Part shown: piece after piece, positions 17,098-25,558 of the stretch
How the letters are laid out: each line of letters opens with the position of its first letter
Numbering within the stretch: position 1 is the stretch's first letter
NCBI RefSeq assembly: GCF_024198255.1
Contig: NZ_JAJVKW010000014.1
Location: 214,336-278,335, forward strand
Source: Myxococcus guangdongensis
Lineage (GTDB): Bacteria > Myxococcota > Myxococcia > Myxococcales > Myxococcaceae
Direction of reading: 5' to 3'
Length of the DNA: 64,000 nt
The notes under the pieces: generated by a model
Told to the model about the DNA's origin: nothing
Seen by the model: the letters and a program-made list of their open reading frames with translations, nothing else
Database searches by the model: none
Program-made: the position numbers and the translations under genes

Positions 17098-17850
17098 ATG
17101 CGATTCATCGGATTGTGCGTGTCCGTCATGCTGCTCTCTGCGTGTGGGAGTGATGAGGGCGTCAAGGTCGGGCTGAGCACCCGGGTGGGCGCGGCGCGTG
17201 GAGCCCAGGCCATCGGCAAGAGCGCCCAGCAGGCGGAGCCCGCCACCGGCATCACGTTGGACCGGGTGCGCCTGTCGGTGCGCGAGCTGGAGCTCGAGTA
17301 CGAGGGCGACCACCACGATGACGACGACCGGGATGGCGGCGACGATGATGACCTGCGGCACTCGGGCGCTGACGACGAGCAGCGGCTGGGGCCCATCCTC
17401 ATCGACCTGTCCGCGGACGACTTGAATGGCCGCATCGTCCCCGTGGGCAACCTGCGGGTGACGCCGGGCATCTTCGATGAAATCGAGTTCGACATCGGTA
17501 GAATCACCGTCGCCCAGGCGGGGCAGGACGCGCCGCTGCGGGAGCTCGCCGAGCTGGGCGCCTCGGTGGTCATCGACGGCCACATCGACGGCCAGCCCTT
17601 CAGCTTCGTCTCCAGCGTGCGCATGGAGCAGGAGCGCGAGGCGCGCTTCGAGGTGAAGGAGGGCCAGGAGCCCAACATCACGCTCAACATCGACCCGACC
17701 GGCTGGTTCGTCGATGGCAACGGGCAGCGGTTGGACCCGCGCGACGCCTCCGCCCGCTCCACCATCGAGAACAACCTGCGCCGCTCCATCGACGCCTTCG
17801 ACGACGACGACCGCGATGGCGGCGAGGACGACGACCACGACGACGACTGA
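17098..17850 (+). CDS. Asp-rich lipoprotein, DUF4382-like
   Basis: A 250-residue lipoprotein (lipobox MLLSAC). The core (TLDRVRLSVRELELEYEGD, then GPILIDLSADDL and GRIVPVGNLRVTPGIFDEIEFDI) resembles DUF4382-type beta-sandwich domains, including the 'value set by amount and easily read as beta' pattern. An internal Asp/His cluster (DHHDDDDRDGGDDDD) and an Asp-rich C-terminus (DDDDRDGGEDDDHDDD) suggest metal, probably Ca2+, binding. An AGGAG site precedes the ATG; an upstream in-frame start would remove the lipobox from the N-terminus. It is divergent from the ECF operon, whose last gene also ends in poly-Asp. Confidence 0.78.
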   Translation: MRFIGLCVSVMLLSACGSDEGVKVGLSTRVGAARGAQAIGKSAQQAEPATGITLDRVRLSVRELELEYEGDHHDDDDRDGGDDDDLRHSGADDEQRLGPILIDLSADDLNGRIVPVGNLRVTPGIFDEIEFDIGRITVAQAGQDAPLRELAELGASVVIDGHIDGQPFSFVSSVRMEQEREARFEVKEGQEPNITLNIDPTGWFVDGNGQRLDPRDASARSTIENNLRRSIDAFDDDDRDGGEDDDHDDD

Positions 17851-17906
17851 GCTCTGGGATGTACCCAGGTTGCAACGGCAACCCCATCCCAAGAACATCA
17901 GAAAAC

Positions 17907-17937
17907 GATTAATCTGGACTTAACTGATTAATCTGGA
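17907..17937. repeat. Two 12-bp direct repeats in a promoter region
   Basis: GATTAATCTGGA occurs at 17907-17918 and again at 17926-17937, 19 bp apart start to start, close to two helical turns. This AT-rich island is unusual for the region and lies 43 bp before the esterase start, so it may be an activator or repressor site. Confidence 0.6.
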
Positions 17938-17945
17938 TTGTCCTT

Positions 17946-17976
17946 GGCCTCCTCATCACCCTTGAATGAGGAGGCC
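17946..17976 (+). promoter_or_regulatory. Hairpin masking the ribosome binding site
   Basis: A perfect 11-bp stem (GGCCTCCTCAT at 17946-17956, ATGAGGAGGCC at 17966-17976) with a 9-base loop. The right arm contains GAGGAGG, the ribosome binding site of the GTG at 17980. When folded, the mRNA would hide that site, so translation could depend on temperature, a ligand, a protein or upstream events. Confidence 0.65.
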
Positions 17977-17979
17977 TTC

Positions 17980-19656
17980 GTGATTCGTTCGCGGCATCGT
18001 GAAGCATGGCTGTGTGGTTTCGCCTCGCTGGGCATGCTGGTCGGCTGTGGCGCGCCGGAGGGAGACGGCGCCGAGCAGGCCCTGTCCACCGTGACGTCGC
18101 CGCTCGTGGGGCAGAAGCTGGTCATCCACCCGGCCAACGTCCAACCCGACGGCGTCCGTCCGACGCTGGGCGTCTATCAGAACCTGTATGACGAGCAGGC
18201 CTTGATAGGGGACCCGCGCGCGGGCTCGACCTTCAAGCCCGCGACGACCTGGGGCAACGTCGTCTACAACGAGAACCAGTACCCCATGGGTTTCGTCATC
18301 GACCTGGGGCAGCTGTACGACGTGACGGAGGTCGGCGTGTTCGACACGTACGACTCCGGCACCGTCTCCTTCAGCGTCGGTACGCCGGGCGCGTGGTCCA
18401 CGCCCCTGTCGCTCGTCACCAACGGGTGGGAGCAGTGGAAGTGGCTGACGGTGGGCCAGCGCACGCGCTACCTCCACTTCGCGCGCAGCATGTACGGCGC
18501 GTCGAACGAAATCGTCGTCTACGGCAGCCCCGCGGGCACGACGGCGAACGTGCCGCCCACCGCCTCCGCGGGCCTGGACCAGACGCTCATCCTGCCCACG
18601 TCGTCGGCGCAGCTGACGGGCACGGCGAGCGACTCGGATGGCACCGTGGTGTCACAGCAGTGGACCCAGGTCTCCGGCCCCAACACCGCGACGCTGACGG
18701 GCGCCACCACGCTGTCCGCCACGGCTTCCGGCCTGGTGACGGGGCTCTACGAGTTCGAGCTGGGCGTGACGGATGACCAGGGCGCCTCAGCGAGCTCGCG
18801 CACGAAGGTCCGGGTGGAGCCCGCCCTGAACGGACGCGGGACCACCGTGGAGATCTACAAGGACACCACGCGCGTGTTCCAGGGCAACTATGGCCACGTC
18901 GTGTACCTGCCGCCGGGCTACGACGCGGGCACGAACTGGCCCATCGTCATCTTCCTGCACGGCGCGGGGGAGCGCGGAGACGGCGGGCCGAGCCAGCTCA
19001 AGCGGGTCCGCGCCATGGGGCTCCAGTCGTACATCGACAGGAACGGGAAGGACTATCCCTTCATCCTCGTGTCGCCCCAGACGAGCACCTCCAACTTCTG
19101 GAACGACCAGGAGGCGCTCGACAGCGTGGACCCCTTCATCGAGCGCATCCTGTCGACGTACAAGGTGGACAGGAAGCGCGTGTACCTGACGGGCCTGAGC
19201 ATGGGCGGCGCGGGCACGTTCTCCTATGCGTCCACCTTCCCCGCGAAGCTGGCGGCCGCGGTGCCGGTCTGCAACGGCGGCTATGGCTCCTCCGTGGCCC
19301 GCGCGCAGGCGATGGTGAACGCCCACCTGCCGGTGTGGGGTTCGCACGCCATCAACGACCCCGCCTCGTACTCGGGCACGCGCGACTGGTTCAATCGGAT
19401 GGGCGAAGCCATGGGCGCCACGGGGAGCGTCATGACCACGTACACGTATCCCAGCCGCGCGCAGACGGCGTTCTTCCGTCTGGGCCCGGCGCGGTGGGAG
19501 TGGGTCGACGGACAGACGGCGCAGGACACCAGCGGCAATCCTCCCGCGAAGCCGGTGCTCTTCACCCTCTTCCACGACGGCGGCCACTCCATCTGGGACC
19601 GCGTCTACCAGGAGCCGAAGGTGCTGAGCTGGATGCTCGCGCAGCAGCGGCCTTGA
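17980..19656 (+). CDS. Secreted PKD-domain esterase, lipoprotein-like
   Basis: A 558-residue exported protein (Cys in LVGCGAP near residue 22 suggests a lipoprotein). Domains in order: discoidin/galactose-binding-like (about 35-185), a PKD/REJ-like beta domain (about 190-275), then an alpha/beta hydrolase of the feruloyl esterase/PHB depolymerase type (about 285-558). Ser407 in GLSMGGAG is the predicted nucleophile, preceded by FLHGAGERG (oxyanion region); the His is probably in HDGGHSIW. It likely hydrolyses esters on plant or prey polymers. The GTG at 17980 follows GAGGAGG by 5 bases. It is a paralogue of the gene at 39138. Confidence 0.86.
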   Translation: MIRSRHREAWLCGFASLGMLVGCGAPEGDGAEQALSTVTSPLVGQKLVIHPANVQPDGVRPTLGVYQNLYDEQALIGDPRAGSTFKPATTWGNVVYNENQYPMGFVIDLGQLYDVTEVGVFDTYDSGTVSFSVGTPGAWSTPLSLVTNGWEQWKWLTVGQRTRYLHFARSMYGASNEIVVYGSPAGTTANVPPTASAGLDQTLILPTSSAQLTGTASDSDGTVVSQQWTQVSGPNTATLTGATTLSATASGLVTGLYEFELGVTDDQGASASSRTKVRVEPALNGRGTTVEIYKDTTRVFQGNYGHVVYLPPGYDAGTNWPIVIFLHGAGERGDGGPSQLKRVRAMGLQSYIDRNGKDYPFILVSPQTSTSNFWNDQEALDSVDPFIERILSTYKVDRKRVYLTGLSMGGAGTFSYASTFPAKLAAAVPVCNGGYGSSVARAQAMVNAHLPVWGSHAINDPASYSGTRDWFNRMGEAMGATGSVMTTYTYPSRAQTAFFRLGPARWEWVDGQTAQDTSGNPPAKPVLFTLFHDGGHSIWDRVYQEPKVLSWMLAQQRP

Positions 19657-19785
19657 GGCGGGCTCCGCCGGAGTGAGGCGGGCGCGAAGTGGACCCGTGA
19701 CTCCCGGGTAACGGGTCCTCCTCGCGCCGGGGGGCCGCGCGCATCCTGCGTCGGCCTTCCGCCTTCCCTCCTCGGGCAAGCCCTC

Positions 19786-20079
19786 ATGAACGACGACGCT
19801 TCGCGCCCTCGCAGGAAGCTGTTGACCCACACGCTCGCGGGCGTGAGCGCCATACCCTTCGTGTCCGTGCCGGGCCTCCTGGCCGCGGCGCCCGACAAGC
19901 CCTCCACCCATGGCACGTGGTCCCTCCCCACGGGCGGCCCACGCGACTTCGACTTCCTCGTGGGCACCTGGAAATCAGCGACAGGCTTCGCGAGCGTCAC
20001 GCGGGCGGCCACCCGCTCCGGCCTGCGAGTCGTCCGGCGGGTCCTCGAGGACAGCGTCGGCGCACCGCGCAAGGCTTGA
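19786..20079 (+). pseudogene. 5' fragment of a Tat-exported DUF1579-like protein
   Basis: The 97-residue frame begins with a twin-arginine-like signal (RPRRKLLTHTLAG) and reaches DFDFLVGTWK, the start of a lipocalin-like domain seen in DUF1579-related proteins. After that the sequence turns to Arg/Val-rich text unlike the family and stops. The family is normally longer, so this looks like a gene whose 3' part was lost. No continuation was found in the other frames. Confidence 0.45.
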
Positions 20080-20141
20080 GCAGCGTGGAGGCAGTCGCAT
20101 CCGAATGACGAGAAGGGGCGGAACGGGTCTATCCTGGGGCG

Positions 20142-21434
20142 ATGGGATTCTTCGTCTCCGCGTACGGCACGCTCGCGTCCCGCGTCCTCGGCGTCGTCCT
20201 GTTCGTCGTGCTGTCGGGCTGCCGCGCCAGCTATGTGCAGCACACCCCGGGGATTCAGACGCTCGCGGACGAGGGGCGGTACAAGGAGGCGCTGGCGGAG
20301 CTGGACACCGTCGCGCGGAACGAGGAGTTGGAGTTGGACCCGCTGCTGGTCGCCGCGGACCGGGGTGGGCTGCTGCATCGCGCGGGGGACTGGGAGGCGA
20401 GCAGCCGGGTGTTCGTCGAGGCGTCGCGCCTGGCGGATGAGCACGAGGTCGTCCGCATCAGCGAGGAGTTCACGGGGACCATCCCCTGGCGCATGGGGGC
20501 GCTGGAGCGGCAGACGCTGCACACCCTCAACGCGCTGAACTACCTCCAGCTCGGGCGTGCGGACGAGGCCGCCGTCGAGGCGCGGCTGACGAGCGCGCTC
20601 AACCTGCAGCGGCACCTGATGCAGCGCTACGACGTCCAGTTGGAGTACCACCTGCTCGCCATCCCCATCGACGAGCAGCTGCGTCCCTACCTGGCCCAGA
20701 GCGTCATCGGGTTGTACGTGAGCGGCCTCGCGCACGAGGTGGCGGGGAACGAGGAGTCGGCGTTCATCGACTACCTCGCCGCGTGGCGCATCACCCGGAG
20801 CGCGCCGCGCGGGGTTCCGTCGAGCATGGCGCACCTGGAGCCCTGGCTGCTCGCGCAGGCGCGGAGGTTGGGACGTCCGGAGCTGGAGGAACTGGAGCGG
20901 CACATCCAGGCGCCGGAGGCGCCGGGGCTCGGAGAGGGTGCCGGGGAGTTGGTGGTCGTCGTGGAGACGGGGAAGCTCCCGAAGCGCTGCATCGTCGAGC
21001 GCGCGGAGGGTCAGCGGGTCTGGAGCGCGTGCCCGCGCCCGTGGGTCCGAGGCCAGGCCCGAATCGAGGCGGGGGGAGCGGGATGGGAGGCGGAGACGGT
21101 CACCTCGCTGGAGAACCTCTTGTTGCGAAGAGGCACTGTCGGAGCGCTGCTGGATTCGACGCGGCAGCCGAACCTCTGGGCGCGGGTGGGGGCGCTGTCG
21201 CTCTTCTTGGTGGTGCCACCGCTCGGCGGCTATCTGCTCATCCGCGCCAGCATCGAGCACTCGACGCAAATCGAGCAGGGCTGGCTGAGCCTGCCGGCGG
21301 AGTTCCAGGTGGCGCGCATCTCACTGGCCCCGGGGCGCCAGACAGTGCGCATCCTCCGGGCGGGCACCGAGCTGACGCGCGAGGTGGACATCACCGCCCG
21401 GCGGCTCCAGGTGCTCGTCGTACCGATGAACTGA
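20142..21434 (+). CDS. TPR-like lipoprotein
   Basis: A 430-residue lipoprotein (lipobox VVLSGC). The first half is helical, with TPR-like pairs (EGRYKEALAELDTVARN, AGDWEASSRVFVEASRLA, NYLQLGRADEAAVEARL), as in COG3014-type lipoproteins. A membrane-like segment lies around residues 350-370 (WARVGALSLFLVVPPLGGYLLI), and the C-terminal ~60 residues form a beta domain. It may be a scaffold in the cell envelope. It converges on the lipoprotein gene at 21437 with only 2 bp between stop codons. Confidence 0.82.
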   Translation: MGFFVSAYGTLASRVLGVVLFVVLSGCRASYVQHTPGIQTLADEGRYKEALAELDTVARNEELELDPLLVAADRGGLLHRAGDWEASSRVFVEASRLADEHEVVRISEEFTGTIPWRMGALERQTLHTLNALNYLQLGRADEAAVEARLTSALNLQRHLMQRYDVQLEYHLLAIPIDEQLRPYLAQSVIGLYVSGLAHEVAGNEESAFIDYLAAWRITRSAPRGVPSSMAHLEPWLLAQARRLGRPELEELERHIQAPEAPGLGEGAGELVVVVETGKLPKRCIVERAEGQRVWSACPRPWVRGQARIEAGGAGWEAETVTSLENLLLRRGTVGALLDSTRQPNLWARVGALSLFLVVPPLGGYLLIRASIEHSTQIEQGWLSLPAEFQVARISLAPGRQTVRILRAGTELTREVDITARRLQVLVVPMN

Positions 21435-21436
21435 GT

Positions 21437-21895
21437 TCAGCGGGCGCGCTGTCCCGCCTTCTTCGCGCCCTCGCGAATCCGCTTCGCTTCGTCGGGCTCG
21501 AAGCGGGAGATCAAATCCAGCTCCGCGTCGACGTCGCGCCGGAAGATGTCGGAGAACACCTCGCGGCCGCGCAGGTCGACGAAGATGAGGTGACTGCGTC
21601 CCCGCTCCTCCCAGGCACGAGCGTAGAGCGTGTGGGTGTAGGACGAACCATCCGCTGACAGCCGCGGGATGCCGATGAGCGCGGTCCGCACCCCATCCTC
21701 GCCCTGCGTCTCGTCGCGGACCTCGCTCCCCATCTGCTTCGCCGTCTGCCAGAGCGTGTCCAGCGGGACGTCGTAGTCGTAGTCGTAGACCTGTTGCCGC
21801 AGGTACTCCGCTTCGCCCTCCATCCGGCGCAAGGCCCCACAGCCCGCTGAAGCGACGACACCAACGACGAGCAGCCCGCGCAGGAGGAGGTTCAT
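21437..21895 (-). CDS. Small lipoprotein of unknown function
   Basis: A 152-residue lipoprotein (lipobox ASAGC). The mature part has a DYDYDVPLDTLWQTAKQM stretch like the start of DUF-type outer membrane lipoproteins that sense envelope state, then a beta region and a C-terminal helix rich in Lys, Arg and Glu. I do not recognise a named family. The overlap of transcripts with the convergent TPR lipoprotein may matter for regulation. Confidence 0.78.
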   Translation of the reverse strand: MNLLLRGLLVVGVVASAGCGALRRMEGEAEYLRQQVYDYDYDVPLDTLWQTAKQMGSEVRDETQGEDGVRTALIGIPRLSADGSSYTHTLYARAWEERGRSHLIFVDLRGREVFSDIFRRDVDAELDLISRFEPDEAKRIREGAKKAGQRAR

Positions 21896-22013
21896 GCGCC
21901 CCTACTCAAGACCAGGGCCTCCCCATGCCGCAAGCGGGGCGCCCCTGTCTCGCGAAAGCCCCCCACCAAGGGCGCGCCCTCCGGACGAAGAGCCCTGCCC
22001 CCCACCGAAGGCC

Positions 22014-23939
22014 TCAATTCCGCAGTCGGAAGGGCACCTTCACCACGCGGTAGACGGAGATGGGCCGCCCCTCGAGGACCGCGGGCTGGTAGCGCCAGGT
22101 GCTCACCGCGCGCATCGCGGCGGACACGAAGGGCTCCTCGCCTCGCATCACGGTGACGTCGCGCACCTCTCCGCGCTCCGTGACGACCAGCTTGAGGACG
22201 ACCAGTCCCTCTCGCCCCGCCGAACGGGCCTGCTGCGGAAACTCCGGCTGGAGGTTGCCCGCGAGCTCCACCGGAGGCTTCGCGCTCTCCGGCAACTGGA
22301 GGGGGCCCGTGAGCACCGAGCGGCCCGGTTCGGCCTTCGCCGCCACGGGCTTCGCCGCCACCGGCACCTCCATCGGCAGGGGCGCGCTCAGCGAGTCCTC
22401 CGCCATCCACTCGCCCCCCTCCGAAGGCTGAGCGCTCTTCACCGAGGATGACGCCCGCCCCGCCCGCTCTCGCACCAACCGCTGCGTCAGCAACACCTCG
22501 CCCGAGCCTCCCGCGAGCACGCGGTCCGTGCGATAGCCCTCGCGCACGAAGGTCAGCTCGGCCGTGGCCATGCCGCCGTCGTCCGGTGGCACCTCCAGCA
22601 CGAAGGGCGTGGTGCCGCGCTCCTCGCCCTTCCAGAAGACACGCGCCCCCTCGGGGGTGCTGGTGATGCGCAAGCGCACGGGCCGAGGAGCCGCCACCAC
22701 CGGCGCCTCGGGCACCGGCGCGGGCTGAGCCGCCGGAGCCTCGGTCGCCACCGGAGCAGCGGGTGACACCACGGGCACCTGCGGACGACGCGCCCCCAGC
22801 ACCCAGACCGTGGCGATACAGACGAGCAACCCCAGTGCCCCCACCACGAGCGCGCGATTCCGATGGCTCCGCCGCGGAGGCGCCGCACGCAGCACACCGG
22901 ACTCATCCAGGCTGATGTCCAGCACCAGCGTGCCCTGCACACCACTCGGAGCGCCGGGCACCGATGCGGACAGCGGCCCCGTCACCGACTCCCCAGGCCC
23001 CGTGTCCGGCACGAGGGATGCGCCTGGGCCCATCGACGCGCGCAGCGCCTCCAGCAGCGCGTCCATGGACTCGTAGCGATGCGCGGGCTGCTTCTCCAGG
23101 CAGCGGCACACCACCGCCTCCACGGCCTCCGGAATCGCGAGGTCCGGGCGGACCCTCTTGAAGCGCGGCGGCGCCTCCTTATGGTGCGCGAAGATGAGCT
23201 CCAGCGTGTCCTGCATCAGGAAGGGCGGCCGCCCCATGAGCATCTGGTACAGCAACACGCCCAACGCGTAGACATCACTGCGCGCATCCGCCTGGTTGCG
23301 AGCCTGCTCGGGCGCCATGTACGTCGGCGAGCCCAGGAACGTGCCACCCTGGGTGATGTCCGGCACCGACAGGTGCGTGGCCCCCTCCACCACGAAGGGC
23401 TTCACCAGGCCGAAGTCGAGCACCTTCACGTGGTGGCGCTCGGCGCTCCCCTCCTCCGCCAGCAACATCACGTTGGCGGGCTTCAAGTCCCGGTGCACCA
23501 CACCCAGCCGATGGGCCTCGCGCAACGAGCGACACACCTGCTGCGCGATATCCACCGCGCGCTTCCACGGCAGCGGGCCCGAGGCCAGGTGCTCGGCCAG
23601 CGTGAGCCCCTCCAGGTACTCCATCGCGATGTAGAACGTCCCATCGTCCGTCTTCCCGTAGTCGATGATGGTGACGGTGTTGGGGTGGCGCAGCTTCGCC
23701 GTGATGCTCGCCTCCAACAGGAAGCGCCGCTGGAACTCCGGGTCGCTCGCCGTGGGGAACGAGGGGCTCAGCACCTTGAGCGCCACCACCCGCTCGAGCG
23801 GGAGCTGGAGCGCGCGATACACCCGCCCCATGCCCCCCGCCCCCAGCGGGGCCAGCACCCGGAAGCGCTCGTGGAGCACCTGTCCGAGGAGCGGGTCCAC
23901 CAGCGGATTCGACGTCGAGGGGCGCGGTCCGGTCTGCAT
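22014..23939 (-). CDS. Ser/Thr protein kinase with PEGA and TonB C-terminal domains
   Basis: A 641-residue single-pass membrane kinase. The kinase domain (about 26-300) is complete: GAGGMGRVY loop, Lys55, catalytic HRDLKPANV (Asp151) and DFG (Asp176), so it should be active in the cytoplasm. A transmembrane helix spans about 361-382. Outside lie a PEGA-like sandwich (about 420-480) and a TonB C-terminal domain (about 560-641; EFPQQARSAGREGLVVLKLVV, TWRYQPA). This layout links periplasmic sensing, or contact with outer membrane transporters, to cytoplasmic phosphorylation. I chose ATG 23939, preceded by AGGTGATC. Confidence 0.93.
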   Translation of the reverse strand: MQTGPRPSTSNPLVDPLLGQVLHERFRVLAPLGAGGMGRVYRALQLPLERVVALKVLSPSFPTASDPEFQRRFLLEASITAKLRHPNTVTIIDYGKTDDGTFYIAMEYLEGLTLAEHLASGPLPWKRAVDIAQQVCRSLREAHRLGVVHRDLKPANVMLLAEEGSAERHHVKVLDFGLVKPFVVEGATHLSVPDITQGGTFLGSPTYMAPEQARNQADARSDVYALGVLLYQMLMGRPPFLMQDTLELIFAHHKEAPPRFKRVRPDLAIPEAVEAVVCRCLEKQPAHRYESMDALLEALRASMGPGASLVPDTGPGESVTGPLSASVPGAPSGVQGTLVLDISLDESGVLRAAPPRRSHRNRALVVGALGLLVCIATVWVLGARRPQVPVVSPAAPVATEAPAAQPAPVPEAPVVAAPRPVRLRITSTPEGARVFWKGEERGTTPFVLEVPPDDGGMATAELTFVREGYRTDRVLAGGSGEVLLTQRLVRERAGRASSSVKSAQPSEGGEWMAEDSLSAPLPMEVPVAAKPVAAKAEPGRSVLTGPLQLPESAKPPVELAGNLQPEFPQQARSAGREGLVVLKLVVTERGEVRDVTVMRGEEPFVSAAMRAVSTWRYQPAVLEGRPISVYRVVKVPFRLRN

Positions 23940-24053
23940 GGCGATCACCTGCCACGGACCGTCGCATGCGACCGTCACGAAGGAGTGCCGGCGACATCAC
24001 GTCATGGCCAACACCCCGTCACGGCTCTCATCGACTCCGCGCACCTCGGAAGC

Positions 24054-24926
24054 TCATCCAGGCGGGTGGACGGCTTCCAGCGCGTGTCCATGGCGTGGGT
24101 AGAACTGCTCGATGGTGACCTCCTCGGCCAGGGCATGCAGGGGCGCGCCGAAGGTCGTCACCGTCGTGAACCAGTGCGTGGCGACCCCCTCGACCACGAA
24201 CGTCAGCGGCACCAGGACACCCGCGGAGCGGCCCGGCATCCGCGCGGGGAGCGCACTCGCGTCCGGGTACGTGAGCACTCTGGCCAGCACGTTCGCGACC
24301 TCGGACCCGGGCCCACGCAGGCGCGCGTTCTCCTTCAAGCGCCCGAGCAGATAGCCCGCGATGTCCTGCCAGTTCCCAATCGCGGAGCGGACCCGCCCGG
24401 GCGCGAAGACCAGGTCCATCAGGTTGGTGCGCCCCAGCGCGTCCCGCCCCAACCCCATCATCGCCAGCGCCCCCGCGTTGGCATCCAGCACCGTCGACGC
24501 CGCGTCCAGCGCCAGCGCCGGATGTGGCTCGTGCGCGCCGAGAATCAGCGCCGCCGCCTGCCGGAGCTCGCGCATCTCCTCACTGTTCCAATCACTCTCA
24601 CCGAACTGTGGCGCATACCCCGCCGCGACCAGCAGCGCGTTGCGCTCGCGCAGGCCCAGGCCCAAAGCCTCGGCCAGCCGCAGGACCATGTCCTGGCTGG
24701 GCTCCGTCCGCCCGGACTCGATGAAGGCCAGGTGCCGGGGCGACACCTCCGCGTCCATGGACAGCGCCAGCTGACTCTTGCCCCGCGACGCGCGCCAGTC
24801 CTTGAGCAGCGCCCCCAGCTCGCTCCGGGGCTTCGCGGCGCTCTTGCGCGAACGTCGGGCCGCCACCTCGACCTCCCGCGGAAGGGTCCTCTTCATCGCC
24901 CGCGCCCGGGCGAGGCGGCCACACAC
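24054..24926 (-). CDS. XRE-family regulator, MmyB-like
   Basis: A 290-residue transcription factor. The N-terminal helix-turn-helix (about 40-100; SQLALSMDAEVSPRHLAFIESGRTEPSQ) binds DNA. The C-terminal domain (about 130-285) resembles MmyB-like ligand-binding domains, with HPALALDAASTVLDANAG and FPRHGHALE-like text near the end. GGGAGG precedes the GTG. It is divergent from a small membrane protein gene and probably controls that gene and itself. Confidence 0.9.
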   Translation of the reverse strand: MCGRLARARAMKRTLPREVEVAARRSRKSAAKPRSELGALLKDWRASRGKSQLALSMDAEVSPRHLAFIESGRTEPSQDMVLRLAEALGLGLRERNALLVAAGYAPQFGESDWNSEEMRELRQAAALILGAHEPHPALALDAASTVLDANAGALAMMGLGRDALGRTNLMDLVFAPGRVRSAIGNWQDIAGYLLGRLKENARLRGPGSEVANVLARVLTYPDASALPARMPGRSAGVLVPLTFVVEGVATHWFTTVTTFGAPLHALAEEVTIEQFYPRHGHALEAVHPPG

Positions 24927-25001
24927 TTCCCTCCCAGGTCATTGCGAGGCAGGCGCGGCGACACCGAGTCTTCGAAGCATCCCATCACCCGAGGATTCCC
25001 C

Positions 25002-25385
25002 ATGAACGACCGCCTCGTCTATCGCCTGGATGCCTTCGCCGCCATCAGCATGGGCTGCGCGCTGCTGCTCGTCGCCACGCCACTCACCACGCTCGCGGGT
25101 TGGACGCTGCCGCCGTCCTTCCTGTTCGGCCTGGGGGTGTTCCTGGTGCCCTGGGCCGGCATCAACGTCTGGGCCTCCACGCAGTCCCCCGTCGCCGCGA
25201 GCATGCTCCTGGTGCACCTGCTGGTGGACGGCACGTGGGTGTTGGGGAGCGTGGCCCTCATGCTCGTCCACTCCGCCACCTTGTCGACCCTGGGCTTCGT
25301 GATGCTCGCGGGACAGGCATTGAGCGTGCTCGGTGTCTTCGCCCTCAAGGTCAAACCCATCCTCCGCCCTCGCCCCGCCCGTTGA
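25002..25385 (+). CDS. Small membrane protein, four predicted helices
   Basis: A 127-residue protein with four hydrophobic segments (about 12-32, 38-55, 68-88 and 95-115) and a basic C-terminus. I cannot name the family. The ATG at 25002 has AGGA about 8 bases upstream. It is divergent from the XRE regulator with about 75 bp between them, the usual layout of a regulator and its target. Confidence 0.75.
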   Translation: MNDRLVYRLDAFAAISMGCALLLVATPLTTLAGWTLPPSFLFGLGVFLVPWAGINVWASTQSPVAASMLLVHLLVDGTWVLGSVALMLVHSATLSTLGFVMLAGQALSVLGVFALKVKPILRPRPAR

Positions 25386-25396
25386 GTCCAGGACGG

Positions 25397-25474
25397 TGTC
25401 GACAGCGGCCCTCGGGGGGCAGGCCCCATCCCGTATGCGATAACACCTTGCCCTTCGCGGCACTGTCGACAGCG
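25397..25474. repeat. Repeated palindrome TGTCGACAGCG
   Basis: TGTCGACAGCG occurs at 25397-25407 and at 25464-25474 in the gap before the DNRLRE gene. Each copy contains the palindrome TGTCGACA. They may be paired operator half sites; chance cannot be excluded. Confidence 0.4.
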
Positions 25475-25558
25475 CTCGGCGATATCGATGATGGCCGCGA
25501 CTCCCAGCCCTGAAACACAGCATCAACCCGCGTCTGGGACGTCACCAGGGGAAAGACC

